The notes below the pieces were generated by a model. The model did not search any database and was not told the DNA's origin. It saw only the letters and a program-made list of their open reading frames with translations. The position numbers and the translations under genes were made by a program. From Pseudomonadota bacterium (GTDB lineage Bacteria; Pseudomonadota; Alphaproteobacteria; Rhizobiales; Hyphomicrobiaceae), in assembly GCA_021816505.1 (NCBI GenBank), contig JAKAXS010000052.1:1-11046 (forward strand): a stretch of DNA of 11,046 nt, read 5' to 3'. The first letter of the stretch is position 1. Every line of letters begins with the position of its first letter. Of this stretch, positions 1-6,023 are shown one piece after another.

Positions 1-2
1 CG

Positions 3-734
3 CTTGGGATGCTGCAGAACGGAGAGATCAGCGGCGCTCAGAACGAGGCCATCGCAAACCAAATCCGCTTCAATCAGCAGATGCAAGCCACCAAGGAAAT
101 ATCGAGCGAATTCGCGACCAGCTTCGATCGCGATATCAACAATCGCGAAGAGGCAACCAACGCTCTCGGCAGCGCGATGAACCGTCTGTCCGACAAGCTG
201 ATGAGCATGGCGATGGATCAGGCGATCAGCGGGATTTTCTCGGGCATGGGTGGAGGCGGCAGCGCTGCTGCATCCGGTGGTGGCGACATGCTGGGCTCGT
301 TGCTGAGTTCAGGCGCATCGATGCTTTCGAGTTTCTTTACGGGCGGCATCCCCATTCCGTTCTTCCACGAAGGCGGCGTTGTCGGTCAGCACGCAGCGAA
401 CCGCCACAGGATGCTTTCACCGTCATTGTTCGCCGGCGCAAAGCGCTACCACCAGGGCGGCGTGATTAGCGCTGAGGGCCAAGGCCTCCGCAGCGATGAG
501 GTACCTGCCATCCTGCAAAAGGGTGAGATGGTCCTGACCAAAGATCAGCAGCGCGGCTTAAAAAACAAAGGCCGCGAAATCAACATCACCATTCAGGGTG
601 ACACAATCGATGCGCGCGGCGCCGATCCGGCATTAATCGCCCGCTTGGAGCAATCGCTTGCACATCGTAACGCTAGCTTCGAGCAGCGCGTTGTTGAAAC
701 CATGCAAAAGGCAATTGGCAACCGGTTGATCTAA
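3..734 (+). CDS. Phage tail tape-measure protein, C-terminal part (5' end outside window)
   Basis: The reading frame is open to the left edge, so the gene is 5'-truncated by the window; the ATG at 9 is not a credible start. The product would set tail length and occupy the tail tube of a long-tailed phage. The visible 240 residues have the layout of lambda gpH-like C-termini: an amphipathic helical stretch ending in DKLMSMAMDQAISGIF, a Gly/Ser/Ala-rich hydrophobic linker (about residues 77-110), then two HxGGV motifs (FHEGGVVG and YHQGGVIS), and the very typical LRSDEVPAILQKGEMVL. A short helical tail ends at 734. The family is recognised from these motifs, not from a search. Usually tail-completion and tail-tip genes follow directly; here the next gene is an unrelated membrane protein, which suggests a rearranged or decayed tail module. 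Confidence 0.85.
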   Translation, partial: LGMLQNGEISGAQNEAIANQIRFNQQMQATKEISSEFATSFDRDINNREEATNALGSAMNRLSDKLMSMAMDQAISGIFSGMGGGGSAAASGGGDMLGSLLSSGASMLSSFFTGGIPIPFFHEGGVVGQHAANRHRMLSPSLFAGAKRYHQGGVISAEGQGLRSDEVPAILQKGEMVLTKDQQRGLKNKGREINITIQGDTIDARGADPALIARLEQSLAHRNASFEQRVVETMQKAIGNRLI

Positions 735-755
735 AGAGGACCACTGTTCGCCGCG

Positions 756-788
756 AATAGGTTTATTAGGATCTAATAGATCGCAATA
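756..788. promoter_or_regulatory. AT-rich operator-like repeat cluster upstream of membrane/HTH gene
   Basis: Within 33 bp there is AATAGGTTTA (756-765), a perfect inverted repeat TATTAG-GAT-CTAATA (764-778), an overlapping perfect inverted repeat GATCTA-A-TAGATC (770-782), and CTAATAGATCGCAATA (773-788). Parts recur on the far side of the next gene (2216-2250). The density of palindromes in an AT-rich patch suggests a protein-binding site such as an operator. The binding protein is unknown; the downstream HTH protein is a candidate by proximity only. Confidence 0.5.
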
Positions 789-802
789 AGTCCGGCGAAA
801 GG

Positions 803-817
803 TTTTTACTATAAAAA
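803..817. repeat. Perfect inverted repeat TTTTTA-CTA-TAAAAA
   Basis: Six-base perfect arms (803-808 and 812-817) around CTA, lying just before the GC-rich hairpin. It contains TATAAA (810-815), which could serve as a -10 element on the plus strand, but no convincing -35 lies 16-18 bp upstream (TAAGTC at best). It may instead be an operator or part of a bidirectional terminator. Confidence 0.35.
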
Positions 818-821
818 CAGC

Positions 822-857
822 GAAGCCCCGCGGCCCGGCAAGGCCACGAGGCTTCTT
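822..857 (+). terminator. GC-rich hairpin, possible terminator of the tail gene or leader structure
   Basis: GAAGCC (822-827) pairs with GGCTTC (850-855), and inside it GGCC (832-835) can pair with GGCC (842-845). Only a short T-rich stretch (TTCTTG) follows, so it is not a textbook rho-independent terminator. It lies 36 bp before the start codon of the next gene and could equally be a 5' leader structure of that transcript. Confidence 0.45.
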
Positions 858-891
858 GAACCTTCCACTGCTCACACAGAGGACGATCCCA

Positions 892-2043
892 ATGAGCCAT
901 TCAGGCTTTTTACATAAAATCCGTCAACACCTGATTTTTGACGGCAAGCACAACAGCGAGTTAGCCTCGCAACCTTCATCCCATCTTCGAACTGTTGCAT
1001 CGGCAGGTGCGATTCTTCTCGTCGGCGCAAGCGCAGCGCTAGGCTCGTATTACGGCTTCGTTGTCGGGTCTCATCAGCACGTACTTCTCGGTGTCGTCTT
1101 CGCCGGCGCGGCGCTTGGCGGCGAATTGTTGAAGCCCTTCGCGGTCAGCGAAGCGATTGATGCATTCAGCCGATGGAGCATCGTTCGCGGTCTCGCATGT
1201 CTGTTGCTTGCCGTGGTCTGCGTCGTCTACTCGTTCAGCGCCGAACTCAGTCTCGCTGCTGGCAGCCGCGGAGACATGGCCGCATCGCGAGCCGCTGCTT
1301 CGGAAACTGCCCGCACGATCTCGTCCGAGCGCCAGCGCGCGGAGGCGGAATTGTCCACCTTACCGTTGGTCCGCCCTGCTGCTCAGCTTCAAGCCGAATT
1401 GGATGGGCTGCTGGTCCGCCCGGGTGTCAACGGCTGCGTGGCGATCGACGGCCGGGTCACGCGCGAGGTTTGCCCGCAGGTCGCCGAGCTTCGGTCGCAG
1501 AAGGCCGTAGCAGACCGCCGGGACCACCTGGATGGCGTGATCAGCCGGACCGCATCAGGGCCCGCGCAGGTGGTCCAGGCCGCCGACCCGCTGGCAGCGG
1601 CCATTGCGACGTATGCCAAGGCGCTCGGCTGGGAGTGGTCCGCGGAAGGGCTTCTGCCGTGGTTGGCGCTCATCCCGGTAGCGTTCTTGGAATTGGGCTC
1701 GGCCCTGGCCGTCGTAGCGGTCCGCTCGGTAGGTGGTCCAACCTCGCCGGCGCCCGCCGTTGCTGGCGTTGAGGTGGTCCAGCGGGAAGCCGCTGAGCCT
1801 GTTCCGCTTGCCCCGGCACGTCGCAGGGACCGCAAACCGGCGGCCGGTCCAGAACGCGTCCTTGGGGCCATGGCGGACCGCATCCATCGGGCCGGCGGGA
1901 CAATCGAAGGAAGCCAGCGCCAGCTCGCCAAGGCGTTGGGCACCAGCAAGACGTCGGTTCACCGCGCGCTGCATGCGCTCGTGGCGTCGGGAGCGGTCAT
2001 GATGGCGGCCTCGCCGGCCGGGACGCGGCTCGTACTCGCCTAA
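892..2043 (+). CDS. Four-TM membrane protein with C-terminal helix-turn-helix, function unknown
   Basis: The ATG at 892 is preferred because AGAGGA lies 8 bp upstream; the in-frame TTG at 856 lies inside the hairpin. The product is 383 aa. Visible architecture: a short polar N-terminus; three hydrophobic segments at about residues 35-59, 63-80 and 97-117; an Ala/Arg/Glu-rich, probably helical segment (about 125-230) with Cys182 and Cys194; a fourth hydrophobic segment (254-277); a Pro/Ala/Arg-rich linker (281-320); and a winged-HTH-like end (about 321-372) containing SQRQLAKALGTSKTSVHRAL. With four membrane passes, the helical segment would lie on the opposite side of the membrane from the HTH. 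It is probably a membrane-anchored DNA-binding protein. I believe similar proteins occur in rhizobial mobile elements, but I cannot name a family. Operator-like repeats lie on both sides of the gene, and AGGTGGTCC is repeated inside it. Confidence 0.8.
   Translation: MSHSGFLHKIRQHLIFDGKHNSELASQPSSHLRTVASAGAILLVGASAALGSYYGFVVGSHQHVLLGVVFAGAALGGELLKPFAVSEAIDAFSRWSIVRGLACLLLAVVCVVYSFSAELSLAAGSRGDMAASRAAASETARTISSERQRAEAELSTLPLVRPAAQLQAELDGLLVRPGVNGCVAIDGRVTREVCPQVAELRSQKAVADRRDHLDGVISRTASGPAQVVQAADPLAAAIATYAKALGWEWSAEGLLPWLALIPVAFLELGSALAVVAVRSVGGPTSPAPAVAGVEVVQREAAEPVPLAPARRRDRKPAAGPERVLGAMADRIHRAGGTIEGSQRQLAKALGTSKTSVHRALHALVASGAVMMAASPAGTRLVLA
1521..1781. repeat. Four copies of AGGTGGTCC inside the membrane/HTH gene
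   Basis: AGGTGGTCCA occurs exactly at 1568-1577, 1731-1740 and 1772-1781, and its complement GGACCACCT at 1521-1529. The copies at 1568 and 1772 share a reading frame (both give VVQ); the copy at 1731 is in another frame (GGP). Coding repetition therefore does not explain all of them. Shorter GGTCC words are also frequent in the gene (for example near 1367, 1411, 1637, 1718 and 1845). Confidence 0.5.
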
Positions 2044-2320
2044 GCGTCCGAGGCCGCGAGCGTTCTAGCTCTCTGCCTGGACCGGGGTGGGTCGACAAAG
2101 TGCGGCCTCGAACCTGCTTGATGTCAAATAGCGGGCGGCTTCGGTCAAGTTCGGCGGAGCATATGCCGGTGGATAGCTGGTCGCTCGTGAGGGCGGCCAG
2201 TTTGCATTCGTTCGGCCTAATAAGGCGCAATAGATTTATGTAAACCTATTGTTAACCATTTATTGGCAGGCGCATGACACACTCCGACTCACCCGAACCG
2301 GTGAACCGATGGAGATATTG
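2044..2320. other. 277-bp intergenic region
   Basis: No supportable gene is seen here. The first 170 bp are GC-rich without clear structure. From about 2216 the base composition drops sharply and the repeat elements related to those at 756-788 appear. A promoter for the next small gene probably lies in the AT-rich part, but I cannot pick -35 and -10 boxes with confidence. Confidence 0.5.
2216..2250. promoter_or_regulatory. Second AT-rich repeat element, related to 756-788
   Basis: CTAATAAGGCGCAATA (2217-2232) matches the left element CTAATAGATCGCAATA at 13 of 16 positions (pattern CTAATANNNCGCAATA). TAAACCTATT (2241-2250) is the exact reverse complement of the left AATAGGTTTA, and CCTAATAA (2216-2223) is the reverse complement of TTATTAGG (763-770). 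The element lies 71 bp before the start of the next gene, so it may be an operator for that gene as well as a flanking repeat. Confidence 0.5.
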
Positions 2321-2647
2321 ATGGAATCAGTTGGCGAGACTACCCCCAGATTCGATGGCCAGTTTGGCGCTAGCGTCGCTCGGCACGGCTGCATGCGGGA
2401 ACTGAAGTGGGATCGCACGTTCCACCGGTGGGGCATCACCCAGTTCATCATCGGCCCGCTGTACCTTCAGGTAACGTGGCCTGTACCGAGCCCCCGCAAG
2501 CCGAAGGAAGGCCGCTACTCAATCAGCTTGATGCGCGGGCAGGGCTATTGGGGCTGGAGCGACACCGCCGTCGACTTCGGCATCGGCGAACTGCACGCCG
2601 GACCGGTAAAGCTGCAGATCACGTGGCCGGTGGTGTGGCCGTACTAG
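2321..2647 (+). CDS. Hypothetical 108-aa protein with an internal GPxxLQxTWPV repeat
   Basis: The ATG at 2321 is chosen because GGAGA lies 5 bp upstream; an in-frame ATG at 2309 and a TTG at 2249 are possible but have no Shine-Dalgarno. I do not recognise the family. The protein is rich in Trp and Gly with no signal peptide or membrane segment. The motif GP-x-x-LQ-[VI]-TWPV occurs twice, at residues 45-55 and 94-104, each in a predicted beta-strand-like stretch. This suggests two related beta-hairpins or a small beta-fold. It lies between the membrane/HTH gene and another small rightward gene, 33 bp before the latter, and the two may be cotranscribed. It is probably a phage or island accessory protein; no function can be assigned. 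Confidence 0.65.
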   Translation: MESVGETTPRFDGQFGASVARHGCMRELKWDRTFHRWGITQFIIGPLYLQVTWPVPSPRKPKEGRYSISLMRGQGYWGWSDTAVDFGIGELHAGPVKLQITWPVVWPY

Positions 2648-2680
2648 GCAACATTGCCGAAGAGATGCGGGGAAGCGGCG

Positions 2681-2938
2681 ATGAGCGATGAACTAACTGA
2701 CGTCATGACGCACGGGTTGCGGCGAGCCTTGGAAGCCGGCTTATCGTTGCCGTTCAGGGTCGCCCTTGTTGGAGCAAATGGTGCGTCGTACCGTTGCACG
2801 ATTAGCGAGAATTACGACGTTACTGACGAGAAAATGGACGGCGAGGATTTCGCGATGCCTGTTACGTTTACGTGCGTGGATAGTGAAGGGCGGCGGTTCG
2901 ACGCCGCTATCGGGGAACAGGATCTTGAGCTTCACTGA
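2681..2938 (+). CDS. Hypothetical 85-aa acidic protein
   Basis: The ATG at 2681 follows GGGGAAG, a reasonable ribosome-binding site; the alternative TTG at 2654 has poorer context. The product is short and acidic, with a helical-looking start (MSDELTDVMTHGLRRALEAG) followed by alternating hydrophobic and polar residues, with YRCTI and VTFTCVD as likely strands. There is no membrane segment or recognised motif. It is the last rightward gene, 33 bp after the TWPV-repeat gene, and converges with the leftward cluster ending at 3004. No clear terminator hairpin was found in the 65-bp convergent gap. Family and function unknown. Confidence 0.6.
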   Translation: MSDELTDVMTHGLRRALEAGLSLPFRVALVGANGASYRCTISENYDVTDEKMDGEDFAMPVTFTCVDSEGRRFDAAIGEQDLELH

Positions 2939-3003
2939 TGCTTTCAATGACATCTGTATGTGTGCCTATGCGTCGTCCGCCGCGCACGTCAGTGCCCTAG
3001 AGG

Positions 3004-3462
3004 TTACTCATCGTCGGATTCCCCGTCATAAACGCGCCGGCGCGTTTGCAAACGCCCATCTAGCTCCTCGATCCGCTCAACGGTTAGCTTGCTGGCTTCA
3101 CCAGCTGTGATAAAGGGCTCCATCGAACCGCCGCTCCAATCTTGCCCTGCCACGGCCGACTTTTTGTCGCGCAATTTTTCCCAGGCTCTCTGCTCGGCCC
3201 GAAAGATTTTTCGCTCGCTCGTATCGAGATAATTTTCCAGCTCGCTCTTCGTCGCGCGCATTTTGAAATTGAGCATGTCACGCCGGACCGCTTGCGCCCG
3301 GTTCATGTCCTGTTGGCATACGGCCGCATCAATCTCGTCAACGCCGTAATCAAGAGGTCCTCGCAAAGGCCTGGACCAACGTGCGACGATCCAATTCTTC
3401 GCACCATCGAAAGCCCACCCGAGCAGCGAGTCCCCGAGTTTGTCTAAGATTTTTTCAAGCAT
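3004..3462 (-). CDS. Hypothetical 152-aa charged, probably helical protein
   Basis: The ATG at 3462 is preceded by AGGA with about 5 bp spacing, so the start is well supported. The N-terminus (MLEKILDKLGDSLLGWAFDGAKNWIVARW) is amphipathic and could associate with a membrane or partner. Most of the rest is highly charged and probably helical (about residues 40-105: many Asp, Glu, Arg and Lys, including KMRATKSELENYLDTSERK). The C-terminus is acidic (DGESDDE). I do not recognise a family. It is the last gene of the leftward group, 91 bp after the preceding one, and converges with the rightward gene ending at 2938. The charged coil and short length fit a phage accessory protein, but this is only a guess. 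Confidence 0.65.
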   Translation of the reverse strand: MLEKILDKLGDSLLGWAFDGAKNWIVARWSRPLRGPLDYGVDEIDAAVCQQDMNRAQAVRRDMLNFKMRATKSELENYLDTSERKIFRAEQRAWEKLRDKKSAVAGQDWSGGSMEPFITAGEASKLTVERIEELDGRLQTRRRVYDGESDDE

Positions 3463-3553
3463 GTGATCCTGCGTGTTGATCGACGCAGTAATTTGGTTCG
3501 GTGATTCTGAAGTCCCTGCAAGGGCCAGTCGAAAAATAACTGTGCAATATGGC

Positions 3554-3838
3554 CTAGCCCGCTGGCCACTTCGGCCGCGTCTTCGGACACATCAGTTCGC
3601 CACCGAACCGCTGCTGAAACATCTCGGCATGCTCGCGCTCAGCGAAGCAGAACACGCTGAAGTCGTGGCCGTCGCGAACGAAGCCGTGTCCACGGTCGCA
3701 GAGGCTTAGGTCACGGCAGAAGAACCGGTGGGTCATGAAATTCTCGCCCATGCACAGCCGGCTCAGCAGCGCGACTTGATGCGGCCATCCGCGATCAATT
3801 AGTGACTTCGAGAGTTCGCCTTTGCGGTAGACCATCAT
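3554..3838 (-). CDS. Small phage-type protein with four cysteines and a C-terminal RFGGE motif
   Basis: Two adjacent ATG codons (3838 and 3835) could start translation; no strong Shine-Dalgarno is visible. The 94-aa product has Cys29, Cys41, Cys47 and Cys64, with nearby histidines, and a C-terminal part FAEREHAEMFQQRFGGE. In my memory this pattern (polar start with GWPHQVAL, a Cys-containing core, then 'FAxxxxAxxFxxRFGGE') is common among unnamed proteins of rhizobial and other alphaproteobacterial prophages. I cannot confirm this without a search. The spacing of Cys and His residues would allow metal binding. The gene sits 44 bp after the zinc-finger-like gene and is probably cotranscribed with it. 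Confidence 0.72.
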   Translation of the reverse strand: MMVYRKGELSKSLIDRGWPHQVALLSRLCMGENFMTHRFFCRDLSLCDRGHGFVRDGHDFSVFCFAEREHAEMFQQRFGGELMCPKTRPKWPAG

Positions 3839-3882
3839 TCGAGGATGGAGAACAAAAAGAGAACAGTCAATGGCTGCGTGCG

Positions 3883-4929
3883 TTAGGCCGCGGCTCGGAC
3901 GATGTTGAAGATTGCCCTCGTCGTATTGGGGATCTGGAACGTCGGTCCGACTGTAGCGCCCGTGCGAATGTTCGTAATCGAACTCTCGCCGGTGCGTATC
4001 GAAGAGCGCAGCCGCCGATCATGGCCTTCGCTCATCAAAGTGGCCCAACGCTGAATTCCAGCTAAGTTCCGCGAACTAAAGAAATGATAGATCGCATCCG
4101 TCATCTCGTTCAGGATCTGCAACTTTTCCAGGGTGAAAGTCAGCCGCGTTACGGCGGCCTTTAGCTGCGGTGTCTTGAAGGCGTCAGTGTTTGCTGCAAC
4201 CTCGCGAAACTGCTGCAGCGTTCGCTCGAACGTCTTCGGCAATTCGACTGGATCGCCCCGACGCAACAGAACTTTGCCTGTCAGAATGTGCCGAACTAAC
4301 ACGTTGCGCCGTTCTTCATTGCCGTCGTCATCGTAGGTTAAGACCGCCTCAGAGGTAAGCAGCTCGCCCTCCCGATTAGCCGCCTGTTCGATCAGTTCGT
4401 AAACGTCGGGCGCGACGTCTCTCATCCGGCAGCGCAGATCTCGCAACGCGCGCGCCCGATCGTACCACGACGGGAGTTCTGCCAGTGCAGCGAGAGTTCG
4501 CGGGGCCATCTCGTGGATGGCTTGCAGATATTCCTTACGACGCTTGCGAGAGAGCAGATCGGCTTTGCCTTGCACGAACTTGCGTCCAAGTATCGGCTCA
4601 GCGCAGCAATTCCCAAGAAGTGTTTCGACGTTGTCGCTGCGACGGACGCGATAACCGTGCTTGTGTTTAGCGATCCCGCACTTGCAACAGAAAACTGGCT
4701 CGACTTCGAAGCGTGCGTGGCTGTACTCCAGGATGACATCACTACTAATAGTCACGCCGTCAGGAAGACGCTTCAAGACGAGGCCGCCCCGCTCATACGC
4801 GTCGGTCGTGAAAAGCTCGGTATGGATTAGTTCCGCGTCCGTCAGTCTTTTCATGTGGATAGGTTCGCCGATTCTCCAACCTGCAAGCCGAAATATCGCC
4901 GCGTTATCCACAGCGATCTGAAATTTCAA
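3883..4929 (-). CDS. Putative zinc-binding protein (CC-x-C ... H-x-H ... CC), function unknown
   Basis: The longest frame starts at a TTG at 4929 (348 aa); no Shine-Dalgarno supports it, and an ATG at 4854 (residue 26, 323 aa) is equally possible. Near the N-terminus there is a compact Cys/His cluster: Cys81, Cys82 and Cys84 in FCCKCG, then His89 and His91, then Cys108 and Cys109 in GNCCAEPILGRKF. This layout resembles a zinc ribbon or treble-clef knuckle. The region from about residue 120 to 300 is charged and probably helical, with possible coiled coil around 230-285. The last 45 residues are polar and Thr/Ile-rich. There is no membrane segment and no catalytic motif that I recognise. It lies 46 bp downstream of the PLD-like gene in the same orientation, so the two are probably cotranscribed. 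Confidence 0.75.
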   Translation of the reverse strand: MKFQIAVDNAAIFRLAGWRIGEPIHMKRLTDAELIHTELFTTDAYERGGLVLKRLPDGVTISSDVILEYSHARFEVEPVFCCKCGIAKHKHGYRVRRSDNVETLLGNCCAEPILGRKFVQGKADLLSRKRRKEYLQAIHEMAPRTLAALAELPSWYDRARALRDLRCRMRDVAPDVYELIEQAANREGELLTSEAVLTYDDDGNEERRNVLVRHILTGKVLLRRGDPVELPKTFERTLQQFREVAANTDAFKTPQLKAAVTRLTFTLEKLQILNEMTDAIYHFFSSRNLAGIQRWATLMSEGHDRRLRSSIRTGESSITNIRTGATVGPTFQIPNTTRAIFNIVRAAA

Positions 4930-4975
4930 CTGACAACTTTGCGGAATCGGTAACGGGGCGTGCGGCTGCTAGGAT

Positions 4976-5701
4976 TCAGATCGGTTTCGCTTCATTCCAC
5001 ATCGCCTCGTACGCAGCGATCTTAAGCTTGGCCAACTCTTCGTCTGCTCGAATGATCGACGCCGGAGCGCGCGCAGCGAGCGCATTCAGCGATTGCGTCA
5101 TGAGCCAAACTTTCTTCCCATCGATGAATATCAGCCGGTCGTGAAGGCTACGAGCAGGCGCAAGCCTGCATTCCAGTGGGCGACGGGCGCCATACTGCTT
5201 CACCCAACGTTCGCAAGCCGGCTTCAGTGAGGGTTTGGTGTTGTACGCGTCAGCTAGTAGGCGCACGCCCGTAATTTCCGGCGCCTGAACTGCGAACTCC
5301 TCCAGGCCGCGTTCGTCCAAATACGGATCGACAAGCAGCAAGGAGATATTTGTCTCCCGGGCAATTTTGCCGAACTCGATCATAGCGTCAAATACGTTAC
5401 CCGCTGGAATGAACGCGCCCTGCGATGCCGCAGGCGCAGCCATCTCGGCGAGTGCAAACGTGCGTTGCAAGATAACCCGAACTTTAGTCGCAGCGCCGGC
5501 GTGAAGCGTCTTCCAGCCCGGGGTCTGCAATGTTTCGATTGCTTGCTTGAATTCGACAATGTCGAACGCGTCGGAGCCCGCATGCACATGTGCGTAGCAG
5601 CGCGCCAACCATTGGAGAGCTTCTGGTAACAAAGGCTGCGAAAGAGGCGGAGGACTTGCTAGCAGTGCGCCCAGCTGGCGATATCGCGTCTCGGCATCCA
5701 T
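4976..5701 (-). CDS. PLD-superfamily phosphodiesterase-like protein with one HxR(x4)D motif
   Basis: A 241-aa protein that starts at the ATG at 5701 (GGA about 10 bp upstream). The C-terminal half looks like one phospholipase-D-fold domain. A strand ending in LLLVDPYL (residues 121-128) is followed by the motif His187-x-Arg189-(x4)-Asp194, then Ser204-x-Asn206 in QSLN. That is the HxKx4D...(G)SxN signature with Lys replaced by Arg. A conserved-looking end, RAPASIIRADEEL, follows. Active PLD enzymes need two such motifs, so a single-copy protein would act as a dimer, as in Nuc-type nucleases. The N-terminal 100 residues are helical and unrecognised. Possible roles are a nuclease or an anti-phage effector carried by the prophage; the substrate cannot be inferred. 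It is the first gene of the leftward cluster and the gene closest to the tRNA. Confidence 0.75.
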   Translation of the reverse strand: MDAETRYRQLGALLASPPPLSQPLLPEALQWLARCYAHVHAGSDAFDIVEFKQAIETLQTPGWKTLHAGAATKVRVILQRTFALAEMAAPAASQGAFIPAGNVFDAMIEFGKIARETNISLLLVDPYLDERGLEEFAVQAPEITGVRLLADAYNTKPSLKPACERWVKQYGARRPLECRLAPARSLHDRLIFIDGKKVWLMTQSLNALAARAPASIIRADEELAKLKIAAYEAMWNEAKPI

Positions 5702-5736
5702 GCTATCAATCCGCTATCCAAAATGAGATTATCAAT
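5702..5736 (-). promoter_or_regulatory. Short direct repeats just upstream of the PLD-like gene
   Basis: On the plus strand GCTATC occurs at 5702-5707 and 5713-5718, exactly 11 bp (about one helical turn) apart, and TATCAAT occurs at 5704-5710 and 5730-5736. The repeats abut the start codon at 5699-5701, a common position for repressor or autoregulator sites. A weak minus-strand promoter (CTTACA and TGATAA, 18 bp apart) may lie just upstream. The whole assignment is tentative. Confidence 0.3.
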
Positions 5737-5802
5737 TAGAGGGCACGCGGACTGTAAGTCTTCGACGCTCAGGTAAGCTTCGGTAATGGCAGGCTAAAAC
5801 GA

Positions 5803-5878
<76 letters not shown>

Positions 5879-5917
5879 GCCGGATCCTTGGTGGCCAAAT
5901 CGGCGCTCAAGGACGGC

Positions 5918-5938
5918 AAAAGGGCCCGACCGGGCCCC
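5918..5938 (-). terminator. Rho-independent terminator-like hairpin upstream of tRNA-Lys
   Basis: GGGCCC (5922-5927) pairs with GGGCCC (5932-5937) around a four-base loop. On the minus strand the stem is followed directly by TTTT. It would stop leftward transcription before it enters the tRNA gene and backs up the hairpin at 6026-6053. Confidence 0.65.
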
Positions 5939-6023
5939 GAGAAGGCAGCGTCTAACATCGTCGGGCGGCCCTGTCCAGCCTTCCGGGTCGACGGGCCGGC
6001 AAAATATCAGCCAGGGCAGCAGG

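Larger units (their letters stand above)
1..5802. mobile_element. Right-hand part of a prophage or prophage remnant ending at tRNA-Lys
   Basis: The segment begins inside a lambda-type tail tape-measure gene and continues through short genes of phage or unknown type. It stops at the 3' end of an intact tRNA-Lys gene, a standard target of tyrosine integrases. Beyond the tRNA the genes become recognisable host metabolic genes. No integrase, terminase, capsid, lysis or tail-tip gene lies in this part, so the element extends left of the window. The order tail gene, accessory genes, tRNA matches the morphogenesis side of a lambdoid prophage, where the integrase sits at the opposite end. The exact boundary at 5802/5803 is inferred from the tRNA, because the second att copy is not in the window. 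Confidence 0.68.

Noticed and set aside
633..875. Minus-strand open frame of 80 codons at the end of the tape-measure gene
   Set aside because: It runs through the hairpin and operator-like repeats and is antisense to the tail gene; no start signal or motif.
1389..1949. Minus-strand open frame of 186 codons inside the membrane/HTH gene
   Set aside because: Arg/Ala/Ser-rich antisense product without domains; the plus strand gives clear membrane segments and an HTH.
3473..3709. Plus-strand open frame of 78 codons
   Set aside because: Overlaps the minus-strand gene at 3554-3838, whose protein has a recognisable conserved-looking C-terminus; the plus frame has no ribosome-binding site or motif.
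4513..4830. Plus-strand open frame of 105 codons
   Set aside because: Lies antisense within the zinc-protein gene and has no Shine-Dalgarno; the longer minus frame is preferred. It looks less random than other shadows, so it was considered.
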